Assembly (NCBI GenBank): GCA_964424355.1
Contig: CAYRIO010000003.1
Span: 62,001-126,000, forward strand
Source: CAZEHS01 sp964424355
Lineage (GTDB): Bacteria > Bacillota > Clostridia > Peptostreptococcales > Acidaminobacteraceae
DNA length: 64,000 nucleotides
Direction: 5' to 3'
Both the position numbers and the translations under genes were made by a program. The notes under the pieces were generated by a model that was not told where the DNA came from, made no database searches, and worked only from the letters and a program-made list of their open reading frames with translations. This document shows, in pieces, positions 42,642 to 50,317 of this stretch; position 1 is the first letter of the stretch; every line of letters starts with the position of its first letter.

Positions 42642-43163
42642 ATGAAGAAAAAGAGTTCATTGACTGAAGCAGATGTCTACGAAGCGAACCGTGAGCTTGT
42701 TTTTATGATGTGTAAAAACCATGGTAAAAGTCTTGAACATGAAGACCGTAATGCAATAGCGAGTATGGGGATGCTAGGTGCTATTCGTTCATATAAGTCA
42801 GGACTTTCGACGTTTGAACAGCATGCAATGTCTTGCATACGAGAGTTATTGTGGGAAGCTGAATCCGAGCAGAGAAGGATATGCCGTGCAGAGTTGCCAT
42901 TTTCATTGGATAAGCAATTAAAGAATAGTGATGGTTCAACAAAGTATATAGATATGGTTGCAGCTTTTAATGAAGACAGCACTTCATTAATAATAGTTTC
43001 TGATTTCATCAGGCTATTGGAAAGAAAATTGCGATGCATTGTTTATTTGTTCATAGGTGGCTATACTGCCGAAGAAGTTGCCCAACGCATGAATATGTCT
43101 TTGCTAGAAGTTGAAATGAAAAGGAAAGAACTGTCAAATAAATGGACGGAATACAACCAATAA
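42642..43163 (+). CDS. Small sigma-70-like factor
   Basis: A 173-residue protein starting at ATG 42642 after AGAGG. Its N-terminal half resembles sigma region 2: NRELVFMMCKNHG, then EDRNAIASMGMLGAIRSYKSG and STFEQHAMSCIRELLWEAES (about residues 13-75). The C-terminal HTH-like part LRCIVYLFIGGYTAEEVAQRMNMSLLEVEMKR (split at about 128-160) resembles region 4. It is shorter than housekeeping or sporulation sigmas and typical of mobile-element regulators. No anti-sigma gene is adjacent. It is 31 bp downstream of the 139-residue protein. Confidence 0.7.
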   Translation: MKKKSSLTEADVYEANRELVFMMCKNHGKSLEHEDRNAIASMGMLGAIRSYKSGLSTFEQHAMSCIRELLWEAESEQRRICRAELPFSLDKQLKNSDGSTKYIDMVAAFNEDSTSLIIVSDFIRLLERKLRCIVYLFIGGYTAEEVAQRMNMSLLEVEMKRKELSNKWTEYNQ

Positions 43164-43239
43164 TTTGTGTATATAAGACGGTTGGCAGACGGAATATATT
43201 TCGCAGGCAATTGTAAATATAGATATGTTTTGAAAATAG

Positions 43240-43267
43240 CTTATAGAAAATAACTTATAGAAAATAA
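43240..43267 (+). repeat. Tandem 14-bp direct repeat
   Basis: CTTATAGAAAATAA occurs twice head to tail in the non-coding stretch after the sigma-like gene. The region 43164-43679 otherwise holds no gene I can support; it contains rlmD tail copy 2. Confidence 0.7.
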
Positions 43268-43481
43268 CATGAGTAGCATGATTGGATTGTCAGTTCAATA
43301 GTCCAAGAAGTATTCTTTACCTCCGACCCTATGCCAGACAAATTTGATGCTCTTTTGAATCTAAAAAAGTGGCGTCAGGTTTTCAAAAAAATGGCTTTTA
43401 GTTATAAGGTTTCTAAAAATAAATCTCTGTAAAAGCCCTGTGAGTCCTAATAACATCATTTCCGTCACTTCATCACATGCG

Positions 43482-43574
43482 GAGTGCGTGGTGAAGTTAT
43501 AAAAGCGATAGAAGTAAGTAAATTGAGTGAATTTAAGCCACTGGGTGTGTAGATAACACTCAGTGGTATTTTTA
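43482..43574 (+). repeat. rlmD 3'-end module, copy 2
   Basis: GAGTGCGTGGTGAAGTT (43482-43498) matches 16 of 17 bases of the rlmD tail; its frame reads SHAECVVKL then TAA 43500-43502, like the rlmD ending HLECVVKL. A 35-base spacer with GAAGTAAGTAA and the terminator stem CCACTG...CAGTGG with T-run follow. GAG-to-stem distance is again 56. No methyltransferase body precedes it. Confidence 0.75.
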
Positions 43575-43679
43575 TTTACATAGTACAAAACAGAACGTTT
43601 GTTCTGAATCGTGCATTGTGATAAACTTAAGATACGCATATTATGGATTAAATTATATAATCATGAAAGGACTGAGCTT

Positions 43680-44720
43680 GTGAAGAAGAAAAATGATATT
43701 GCAATTCGCTCGAGTGCGGCTGAATATCTAACATACATTGCAGCAACCGGTGATAATTCTCAAAGTTTTGAAATGAGATATGAAGAAGAGAATATTTGGC
43801 TTACACAAAAGATGTTGGCAACGCTTTATGATGTAGAGATATCAACAATCAATGAGCATATAGCTAAAATATTCTCTGATTATGAACTTGAGACTGAAGC
43901 AACGATTAGGAATTTCCGAATAGTTCAAACTGAAGGTGTGCGTCAGGTAAATCGGGAAGTAAAGCATTACAACCTACAAATGATTATCGCCATTGGATTT
44001 AAAGTAAACAATGAACGTGCCATACAGTTTCGTAAATGGGCAAATCATATTGTAAAGGATTTTACCATTAAAGGATTTGCAATGGATGATGAACGTCTGA
44101 AAAACGGTGGATCCATTCTTACGGAGCAATACTTTGAAGAACAATTACAGCGTATTCGTGAAATACGATTGAGTGAAAGAAAATTCTATCAAAAAATCAC
44201 AGACATATATGCAACAGCCATCGATTATGATGTAAACGCAAATGCTACGAGGCGTTTTTTTTCAACTATACAAAATAAACTACATTGGGCAATTCATGGT
44301 CAAACGGCTGCAGAAGTTATCTATAGCCGTTCTGATGCCGAAAAAAACCATATGGGTTTGACAAATTGGAAGGATGCCCCTAATGGTAAAATTCAAAAGT
44401 TTGATGTTTCGGTTGCCAAAAACTATTTGGATGAATCTGAAATGGCACAATTACAGAGGCTTGTTTCTGCTTATTTGGATGTTGCAGAGGATATGGCACT
44501 TCGACATATACCTATGACCATGCATGATTGGGAAACTCGATTGAACCGATTTATAGAAGCGACTGACCGTAAAGTTTTACAAGACGCAGGAAAGATGACC
44601 GCTGAAATTGCAAAAGTTCATGTCGAAAGTGAGTTTGAAAAATACCGCGTTATACAGGACAGACTGTTCCAATCTGATTTTGATCGATTAATTAAGGATA
44701 ATCAAAATGAAGAAATATAG
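43680..44720 (+). CDS. RhuM family protein
   Basis: A 346-residue protein of the virulence-associated RhuM family. The start is GTG 43680 with AAAGGA upstream; the frame is open to 43611. Conserved blocks are IWLTQKMLATLYDVEISTINEH (about residues 40-61), the HYNLQMIIAIGFKVNNERAIQFRKWA region (about 105-131) and NKLHWAIHGQTAAEVIYSR (about 205-223). RhuM genes are common in genomic islands and near restriction loci; the biochemical function is not established. An HTH-like N-terminal part suggests DNA binding. It stands alone between two rlmD tail copies. Confidence 0.87.
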   Translation: MKKKNDIAIRSSAAEYLTYIAATGDNSQSFEMRYEEENIWLTQKMLATLYDVEISTINEHIAKIFSDYELETEATIRNFRIVQTEGVRQVNREVKHYNLQMIIAIGFKVNNERAIQFRKWANHIVKDFTIKGFAMDDERLKNGGSILTEQYFEEQLQRIREIRLSERKFYQKITDIYATAIDYDVNANATRRFFSTIQNKLHWAIHGQTAAEVIYSRSDAEKNHMGLTNWKDAPNGKIQKFDVSVAKNYLDESEMAQLQRLVSAYLDVAEDMALRHIPMTMHDWETRLNRFIEATDRKVLQDAGKMTAEIAKVHVESEFEKYRVIQDRLFQSDFDRLIKDNQNEEI

Positions 44721-44831
44721 TATTATATAGAGCCTAATCGGATACTGATTTGATGTGCGAGGATAATAGATCTATCCACCAAGGCCTCAATCAGTTCCAA
44801 CGACATCATTTTTATCGCCTCGAGGCATCTG

Positions 44832-44925
44832 GAGTTCGTGGTGGGACTGCGGAAAATTGTATAAGTGAGTTAAATCAATAAATTAAAGCCCTTGAGTACA
44901 TCAAACAATACTCAAGGGCTTTTGT
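44832..44925 (+). repeat. rlmD 3'-end module, copy 3
   Basis: GAGTTCGTGGTGGGACT (44832-44848), frame RHLEFVVGLRKIV then TAA 44862-44864, a short spacer with ATAAGTGAGTTAA, then a strong terminator AAAGCCCTTGAGTA / TACTCAAGGGCTTT. GAG-to-stem distance is 57. It is more diverged than copy 2. The gap 44721-45038 holds nothing else I can name. Confidence 0.65.
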
Positions 44926-45038
44926 ATGTGTAAACTTATCTACTAGAGTCATTCCACGGTTGACGGACACAACAGAGTGAGCGTTTGAAAAAGTCCTTTG
45001 GAATTCCTTGTTTTTATTTATGGTTACTGCAATGCAAA

Positions 45039-45434
45039 TTAGAAGGTAATGACCTTCGGCTCTGATGTGAAGGTATGTATCGTTGCAGTTGCATTCTGAA
45101 GGTAAAGAACTTCCATTAAGTTATCATCAACGGTGTACAGGCTTGATAGGGAGGCTTTGTTGTCTTCCATCATAGCAACTCGGGCTTCGCGACGAGAATC
45201 GAAGACGGCTTCAGCTTGAACGCGGATCCATGTTCCCTTGTGCATACCACAGATCTCGATTTTGGGAATGGTATCCATTTGGGCATATACTTTTTTCTGG
45301 TTATTGGTAACGAGGTAGAGCTTTCCTTCAAACACGCAAACCGCACCAAACGGGCGTACACGAGGCTGATCGCCTTCTACAGTAGCAAGATAAAATGTTC
45401 CGCAGGATTTTAGATAATCTAACACATCATTCAT
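45039..45434 (-). CDS. Pyridoxamine 5'-phosphate oxidase family (PPOX-fold) protein
   Basis: A 131-residue split-barrel flavin-binding protein: VLDYLKSCGTFYLATVEGDQPRVRPFG at residues about 4-30 is the classic N-terminal strand pair, and KKVYAQMDTIPKIEICG (about 66-82) follows. Members bind FMN or F420/heme and reduce small molecules; the substrate is unknown. It is divergent from an HxlR regulator across a 116-bp gap with a perfect palindrome, so control by that regulator is likely. Start preceded by GAAAGGAGCAAACTCA. Confidence 0.87.
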   Translation of the reverse strand: MNDVLDYLKSCGTFYLATVEGDQPRVRPFGAVCVFEGKLYLVTNNQKKVYAQMDTIPKIEICGMHKGTWIRVQAEAVFDSRREARVAMMEDNKASLSSLYTVDDNLMEVLYLQNATATIHTFTSEPKVITF

Positions 45435-45481
45435 TTGAGTTTGCTCCTTTCGATTTTGAAACTTGATTTGACTACAGGCCT

Positions 45482-45509
45482 ATTATATAATGTGAGTTAC
45501 ATAAAACAA
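45482..45509 (-). promoter_or_regulatory. Promoter of the PPOX-fold gene
   Basis: Minus strand: TTGTTT, 16-base spacer, TATAAT (complement of 45482-45487), about 50 bp before the start codon. Confidence 0.65.
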
Positions 45510-45522
45510 GTACGATATTATA

Positions 45523-45536
45523 TGATACTAGTATCA
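45523..45536. promoter_or_regulatory. Candidate HxlR operator
   Basis: Perfect 14-bp palindrome TGATACTAGTATCA in the divergent intergenic region, just upstream of the PPOX promoter and close to the HxlR gene start. Confidence 0.55.
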
Positions 45537-45550
45537 GAAAGGATACCGTC

Positions 45551-45919
45551 GTGGCGAAAAAAGAACTATTTGGAAAATGCCCATATGTAACGTCACAAAA
45601 AGTGCTGACAGGAAAATGGTCAATGTATATTTTATATTTGCTTTCGATGGAAGATTCTATTCGTTTTAATGAGATGCAGAGGCGTATGCCGGATGAAATG
45701 ACGCATACAACCCTATCACGTCAGTTGAAAGCATTGGAAGACCAAGGATTAGTTATAAGAAAAGAATATTCTCAAATTCCACCAAAGGTTGAATACTCTC
45801 TTAGTGATATTGGCAAAAAGCTCGAGAAAGTTTTGAACGCATTAGGTGAGTGGGGAAATGAATATATTCAATATATAAACAACAAAGATCTGAATAGTAA
45901 TCAAACACCAGGTTGTTAA
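45551..45919 (+). CDS. HxlR family winged-helix regulator
   Basis: A 122-residue regulator starting at GTG 45551. It keeps the family start CPYVTSQKVLTGKWSMYILYLL (about residues 9-30) with the conserved cysteine often used to sense electrophiles, and the winged-helix RFNEMQRRMPDEMTHTTLSRQLKALEDQGLV (split at about 36-66) and PPKVEYSLSDIGKKL. HxlR proteins usually control divergent detoxification enzymes in response to reactive compounds; here the PPOX-fold gene is the obvious target. A terminator follows. Confidence 0.9.
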   Translation: MAKKELFGKCPYVTSQKVLTGKWSMYILYLLSMEDSIRFNEMQRRMPDEMTHTTLSRQLKALEDQGLVIRKEYSQIPPKVEYSLSDIGKKLEKVLNALGEWGNEYIQYINNKDLNSNQTPGC

Positions 45920-45929
45920 GAATACTGAA

Positions 45930-45977
45930 GAGCGTGCTACAACTAATTTCTTTTTAGTTTTGTAGCACGCTTTTTCC
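45930..45977 (+). terminator. Terminator after the HxlR gene
   Basis: Stem AGCGTGCTACAA / TTGTAGCACGCT with an AT-rich loop and TTTTTCCTTTT tail. Confidence 0.92.
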
Positions 45978-46141
45978 TTTTCACGGCACATGAATTGGAC
46001 ATAGATTATTAAACGGCCTATTTTCCATTAAAATATCTAAAAACACAACGTAGTCGTTTCTATTAATGCAATACAGTTTAATTTTGAAAAATATACTTGA
46101 CCAATCATTCTTCAATTGGTAGACTAAACGCATATCAAATA

Positions 46142-46158
46142 AAGAACGAACGTTCTTC
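46142..46158. promoter_or_regulatory. Candidate TetR operator
   Basis: AAGAACGAACGTTCTT, an interrupted inverted repeat with the central palindrome GAACGTTC, 41 bp before the TetR start. It could be an autoregulatory site. Confidence 0.45.
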
Positions 46159-46198
46159 AATGTGAAAAAGCATAAAAAGTTACAAGAAGGAGGTTCTA

Positions 46199-46780
46199 AT
46201 GGCTAGAAAACGTGAATTTGATGAGAGTGAGGCATTAAAGCGGGCGATGGAACTGTTTTGGGTGCAGGGTTATGAAAAGACCTCCATGGAAGAACTGGTA
46301 AATTGCATGGGGGTACACCGCAAAAGCATCTACGACACGTTTGGAAATAAACACGAGCTGTTCTTAAAAGTATTGGAATACTATAAAACTATTATCGGTC
46401 AACAATTGCTACAGCATATTGAAAATGAAAAAACGGCATTGGGAAAAATCAAAGCACTATTTGATTACGCCTGGATTAATAATGAAGAGCAACCCAAAGG
46501 CTGTTTAATTGTTAATACCGGCGTAGAATTGTCACCCCACGATAAAGCGATAGCACAAATTGTACAATCAAATTTTCTTGAAACCGAAAAAGCAATCTGT
46601 AATTTATTGGAACAAGGTCAAGCGACGGGTGAGTTTTCATCGACATTAGATTTAGAGGCAACAACTCGGTTCATCCATAATGCACTAATCGGTATTCGGG
46701 TTCAACTAAAAACTACAGATGATAAAGAAAAATTAAAACCCATCATTGATATGACATTGAGCGTCTTAAAAAGTGCTTAG
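46199..46780 (+). CDS. TetR/AcrR family regulator
   Basis: A 193-residue repressor. N-terminal HTH with EFDESEALKRAMELFWVQGYEKTSMEELVNCMGVHRKSIYDTFGNKHELF (split over about residues 5-54), the standard TetR pattern; the C-terminal part is the ligand-binding helical domain (TetR_C_9/16-like, not resolved). Start after AAGGAGGTTCTA. It heads an operon with a quinone-reductase-like enzyme and a nitroreductase (15-bp gaps), so it probably represses them and responds to a quinone-like or electrophilic compound. Confidence 0.9.
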   Translation: MARKREFDESEALKRAMELFWVQGYEKTSMEELVNCMGVHRKSIYDTFGNKHELFLKVLEYYKTIIGQQLLQHIENEKTALGKIKALFDYAWINNEEQPKGCLIVNTGVELSPHDKAIAQIVQSNFLETEKAICNLLEQGQATGEFSSTLDLEATTRFIHNALIGIRVQLKTTDDKEKLKPIIDMTLSVLKSA

Positions 46781-46795
46781 AAAAGGAGGGACGAG

Positions 46796-47797
46796 ATGAA
46801 AGCAGCACAAATTACCAAGTACTCAAAGAAGATCAATATAGAAATCAATGATGTTGTCATGCCAGAAATCAAGAATTGCGAAGTGCTGGTAAAGGTAAAG
46901 GCTGCAGGTGTTAATCCGGTGGATGTATTAATCGCTAAGGGCAGTATCCGGTTAATCCATGATTATAAATTTCCATTAACGCTGGGTAATGAATTATCAG
47001 GTGTCATTGAGCGAGTAGGCAGTGAAGTTAAGAACTATAAAATCGGCGACAGGATAATGACCCGTTTACCCATCGCGAATATAGGTGCGTTTGCGGAGTA
47101 TGTTGCGGTTGATGCCGAAGCGATTGCTTTTATGCCGGCTCACATGAATTTTATTGAAGCTGCAGCGGTCCCATTAACAGGATTAACGAGCTATCAAGCT
47201 TTGAATGACGTATTAAAAGCTCAGGCGGGAGAAAGCGTGTTTTTACCCGGAGGGACAGGTGGTCTCGGCGCAATGGTTATTCCAATTGCCAAGCAAATGG
47301 GTTTAGAGGTTATAACCAGTGGTAGTGAAAGTGGACGTGAGCGCCTGTTGGCGATGGGGGCAGATCAATTCATCAATTATAAAGAGCAAAATTATGTGGA
47401 TATTTTATCCAATCTAAATTATGTGATCGATACTTTAGGACCAAAGGATATAGAGCAAGAATTAAGGATACTAAAGCCCTATGGGAAGATCGTGTCTTTA
47501 AAAGGGGTTCCTAATTATCGATTTTCTATAGAAAATCGATATCCATTATGGAAGAAAGTACTGTTCAAACTAGCGGGCGGTAAATACAATCGGATGGCTG
47601 CTAGACAAAATAAGGAATATCATTTTTTCTTTGTGAAGGAAAATGGAAAGCAATTGCAAATGGTGGCTGACATTTTAGAAAGTAACAATATCAAGTCAAC
47701 GATTGATTCAGTGTATGATTTCTCACAAGTAGGACAAGCATTAGAAAAAGTCGCTCAAGGGCATGCACAGGGTAAAGTCATAGTAACTTTTGAATAA
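46796..47797 (+). CDS. NADP-dependent quinone oxidoreductase-like (MDR family)
   Basis: A 333-residue medium-chain reductase of the zinc-independent quinone-oxidoreductase branch. N-terminal GroES-like fold (VKVKAAGVNPVDVLIAKG, LGNELSGVIERVGSEV) and Rossmann domain with VFLPGGTGGLGAMVIPIAKQMG (about residues 143-164). The zinc-ligand cysteines of alcohol dehydrogenases are missing. Reduces quinones or enones with NADPH. Start after AAAAGGAGGGACG, 15 bp behind the TetR gene. Confidence 0.88.
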   Translation: MKAAQITKYSKKINIEINDVVMPEIKNCEVLVKVKAAGVNPVDVLIAKGSIRLIHDYKFPLTLGNELSGVIERVGSEVKNYKIGDRIMTRLPIANIGAFAEYVAVDAEAIAFMPAHMNFIEAAAVPLTGLTSYQALNDVLKAQAGESVFLPGGTGGLGAMVIPIAKQMGLEVITSGSESGRERLLAMGADQFINYKEQNYVDILSNLNYVIDTLGPKDIEQELRILKPYGKIVSLKGVPNYRFSIENRYPLWKKVLFKLAGGKYNRMAARQNKEYHFFFVKENGKQLQMVADILESNNIKSTIDSVYDFSQVGQALEKVAQGHAQGKVIVTFE

Positions 47798-47812
47798 AAG
47801 GAGATCAATAAT

Positions 47813-48658
47813 ATGAAGATGGATATTCCTGTTGAACAAACCATTAGGACACGTATTAGCGTAAGAACCTATGAGGAAAGGAAACTTTCTATTGAAGACA
47901 AAAATAAGCTAAGGGCATTTGCTGACAACTTATCCAATCCATTTGGAGTAAAGGTGACATTTCATTTCATCGAAAAGTCCACTGAGTCCAGTGGAGAAAA
48001 GCTTGGAACATATGGTGTCATAAAGGGTGCCAGCTCTTTTATTGGAGCATCGGTGGCAAATACTGAATTCGGACTTGAAGCATTAGGTTACGAATTTGAA
48101 AACCTGATTTTATATGCGACACACATGGGGCTTGGAACTGTCTGGTTGGCGGCAACCTTCAGTCGCGACCGTTTTTCATCTGCTATGGGGATCAAAGAAG
48201 ATGAGCTGTTTCCAGCTATTTCACCAGTGGGATATCCGGTTGGGAAGAAAAGATTGAAGGAAGCCCTTATGCGCAAAATCATGAAGTCGGATCAGCGAAA
48301 ACCTTGGGATGCGCTGTTCTTTAAGAATAATTTCCCGACGCCACTGACTGAAAAGGAAGCAGGCCTCTATGCAGGGCCTTTGGAGATGCTGCGTCTAGCA
48401 CCTTCGGCTACCAATGCTCAGCCATGGAGAATTGTAAAAGACGGTGACATCATACATTTTTACGAGACACATAATTCGAATACCAGCGAAGATGAAAAAT
48501 CAATTAAAAGGGTTGACGTAGGTATCGGTATAGGTCATTTCCATCAGACCGCATTAGAACGTGGTTTGTCGGGAAAGTTTGAGAAGCGATTGCAACAGAA
48601 TATTGAAATACCGAAAAACACAAACTATATAGTTTCTTGGGTGCCTGAAAAAGAGTAA
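47813..48658 (+). CDS. Nitroreductase family protein (TM1586-type, fused repeat)
   Basis: A 281-residue flavoprotein. It contains RTRISVRTYEERKLS at the N-terminus, a FENLILYATHMGLGTVWLAATF segment (about residues 95-116) and the FMN-binding LRLAPSATNAQPWRIVKDGD (about 194-213). The two halves make this longer than a classical 180-residue nitroreductase and fit the TM1586-like putative nitroreductase family, which works as an internal dimer. Co-transcribed with the quinone reductase. Start after AAGGAGATCAATA. Substrate unknown. Confidence 0.85.
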   Translation: MKMDIPVEQTIRTRISVRTYEERKLSIEDKNKLRAFADNLSNPFGVKVTFHFIEKSTESSGEKLGTYGVIKGASSFIGASVANTEFGLEALGYEFENLILYATHMGLGTVWLAATFSRDRFSSAMGIKEDELFPAISPVGYPVGKKRLKEALMRKIMKSDQRKPWDALFFKNNFPTPLTEKEAGLYAGPLEMLRLAPSATNAQPWRIVKDGDIIHFYETHNSNTSEDEKSIKRVDVGIGIGHFHQTALERGLSGKFEKRLQQNIEIPKNTNYIVSWVPEKE

Positions 48659-48728
48659 CTGTTTAATAGCGCAATCTGTAAAAATCTAGTGATGTTTATT
48701 ACACTTGAAAAATGGGATTGATAAAACG

Positions 48729-48775
48729 GAAAAGCAGCTGCAAGCAGATATTCTATGGCTTGCAGCTGCTTTTTA
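48729..48775. terminator. Bidirectional terminator between convergent genes
   Basis: Stem AAAGCAGCTGCAAGC / GCTTGCAGCTGCTTT with AT-rich loop; T-runs on both strands. It marks the right edge of the AT-rich region. Confidence 0.92.
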
Positions 48776-50131
48776 CTATTCAAGCGACATTTTGATAGCG
48801 TGAAAATCATACTCCGGCACAAAGTTTCCGATATCCCGCATTGCTGTTTCAGGGGGGATCTTCTCTGGGATTTTGAAGAGTGTATAAAATTCGGATAGAT
48901 CCAATGAAACTGTGGAGGCCGCATCGCGGATGGTCATAGCGCCAGTAACCGCGTCAACATTTACAGGAGAGATTGAAGGCATAGACGGATTGGTGCTGAT
49001 CCCTGGAGCTCCTGCAAGGGTTCCTTTTATTCCGTCAAAGTCAAAACTGGGTACGATTTCAGAGATTCTTTTCATCAGTGTGGTATCAGGAACGGTTTCA
49101 GGTATGCCGAACTTTTTATAGAATTCGGGCAGAGCAGTATTGGTGGCCTTTGCGGCATCCTGAATGCTCATGTATCCTTTGATGTCACTATATGGGATGA
49201 TTACGCCAGCCTTGGGCTGTTCAGGAAGCAGGGGATAGATTCCTGCGGCCTGTGCTGCGAAGATGGATCCAAAGAACAGGATAATGACCAGAACGATGGA
49301 TAGGAATGGCGTTACCGTTTTTTTGCTGATTTTGTTTTCCAGGGCTCCTGCCTTGGGACAATCCAGGACACACAGAGAGCAGTTGATGCATTCTGCACTG
49401 TCAACCACCATGCTGTGCTGAACATCGATGTTCATGGGGCAGACCCGGTTACAAGTGCCGCAGTCGATGCAGAGGTTATCATTCCGAACCACTTTGAACG
49501 GACTGAGCTTTCCGATGATGGCGTAGATTGCCCCCATGGGGCACAGGTATTTACAAAAGAACCGGTCATACAGGAGGGAACCAAGGACCGTAATACCCAG
49601 CAGAATGAGACCAACGGCGCTTTCAGACCAGACACTTTCAAGACCCTCAGGGAGATGGGCATAGGCCGCCCACGGATCGTAGGGGGCCATCCAGAGGCCT
49701 GCGGTTTGCCAGGCGTAGAAAACAGTAACAACCAGAACGCCATATTTCAGATACCGAAGGGGGCGGTCCAGCCAAAGGGGCAGTTCGAATCTGCGCCCGA
49801 ATACCTTCTTGCCCAACAGGGCGAAAAACTCCTGGATGGCTCCGAAGGGGCAGATGACACCACAGAAACTCCTTCTGAACAGCAAGGCCACCATCAAGGT
49901 GATGCCAAACAAAATCAACGTCCCTGAAAATATCTTGCTGATAAAGGTGCCCGCCGTAAATAACTGATACAGGCTTTCCAGACCGCCATACGGGCAAAGG
50001 GCGTGGATTGACGGGGATTTTCCACCTCCAAGGGTGATGTGCAGATAGGAGGCGATGGTGATCAGCACCGTAAACAGTGCCAAAAGTCCCCATCGAAGAA
50101 TGCGGATAAGCTTATTCTGGGAATTTTTCAT
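48776..50131 (-). CDS. NapH-like 4Fe-4S membrane protein with duplicated C-terminal module
   Basis: A 451-residue membrane protein. About five transmembrane helices carry cytoplasmic CxxxCP motifs (ALCPYGGLE, FCGVICPFGAIQEFF, FFCKYLCPMGAIY), followed by two [4Fe-4S] clusters CIDCGTCNRVCP and CINCSLCVLDCPKAGALE (about residues 219-260). A further helix leads to an external C-terminal part with two similar 52-residue units starting MSIQDAAKATNTALPEFYKKF and MTIRDAASTVSLDLSEFYTLF (about 318 and 397). It resembles NapH/NosR-type quinol-side electron carriers. Its promoter element is shared with the gene at 52850. Partner reductase unknown. Confidence 0.87.
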   Translation of the reverse strand: MKNSQNKLIRILRWGLLALFTVLITIASYLHITLGGGKSPSIHALCPYGGLESLYQLFTAGTFISKIFSGTLILFGITLMVALLFRRSFCGVICPFGAIQEFFALLGKKVFGRRFELPLWLDRPLRYLKYGVLVVTVFYAWQTAGLWMAPYDPWAAYAHLPEGLESVWSESAVGLILLGITVLGSLLYDRFFCKYLCPMGAIYAIIGKLSPFKVVRNDNLCIDCGTCNRVCPMNIDVQHSMVVDSAECINCSLCVLDCPKAGALENKISKKTVTPFLSIVLVIILFFGSIFAAQAAGIYPLLPEQPKAGVIIPYSDIKGYMSIQDAAKATNTALPEFYKKFGIPETVPDTTLMKRISEIVPSFDFDGIKGTLAGAPGISTNPSMPSISPVNVDAVTGAMTIRDAASTVSLDLSEFYTLFKIPEKIPPETAMRDIGNFVPEYDFHAIKMSLE

Positions 50132-50173
50132 AAGTCATTGTCTCCTTTTCATGTTTGCATCTCTGTATAGTGC

Positions 50174-50224
50174 CAGTATAGAAAAGAGATGTGTCAAAAG
50201 TTTGTCGCAGAAGTGAAAGAAGTG
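50174..50224 (-). promoter_or_regulatory. Shared promoter/operator element, copy 1
   Basis: 51 bp, 43 identical to 53274-53324. On the minus strand it carries CTTTCACTTC, GACAAA, GACACA (11-bp spaced half-sites) and a -10 TATACT whose near edge is 44 bp before the 4Fe-4S gene start. There is no good -35, as expected for an activator-dependent promoter. Confidence 0.7.
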
Positions 50225-50317
50225 GGGCCGTGGGTATTAAATGCCATACTTTCGACACAACTGACAGTTAGCAGGATGGTATAATTCAATTAACGAGATC
50301 AAGGGAGCGGGGGGCTT

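Noticed and set aside
43331..43432. Small open frame of 33 codons (MPDKFDALLNLKKW start)
   Set aside because: No ribosome binding site, no recognised homology, and it lies in decayed non-coding sequence.
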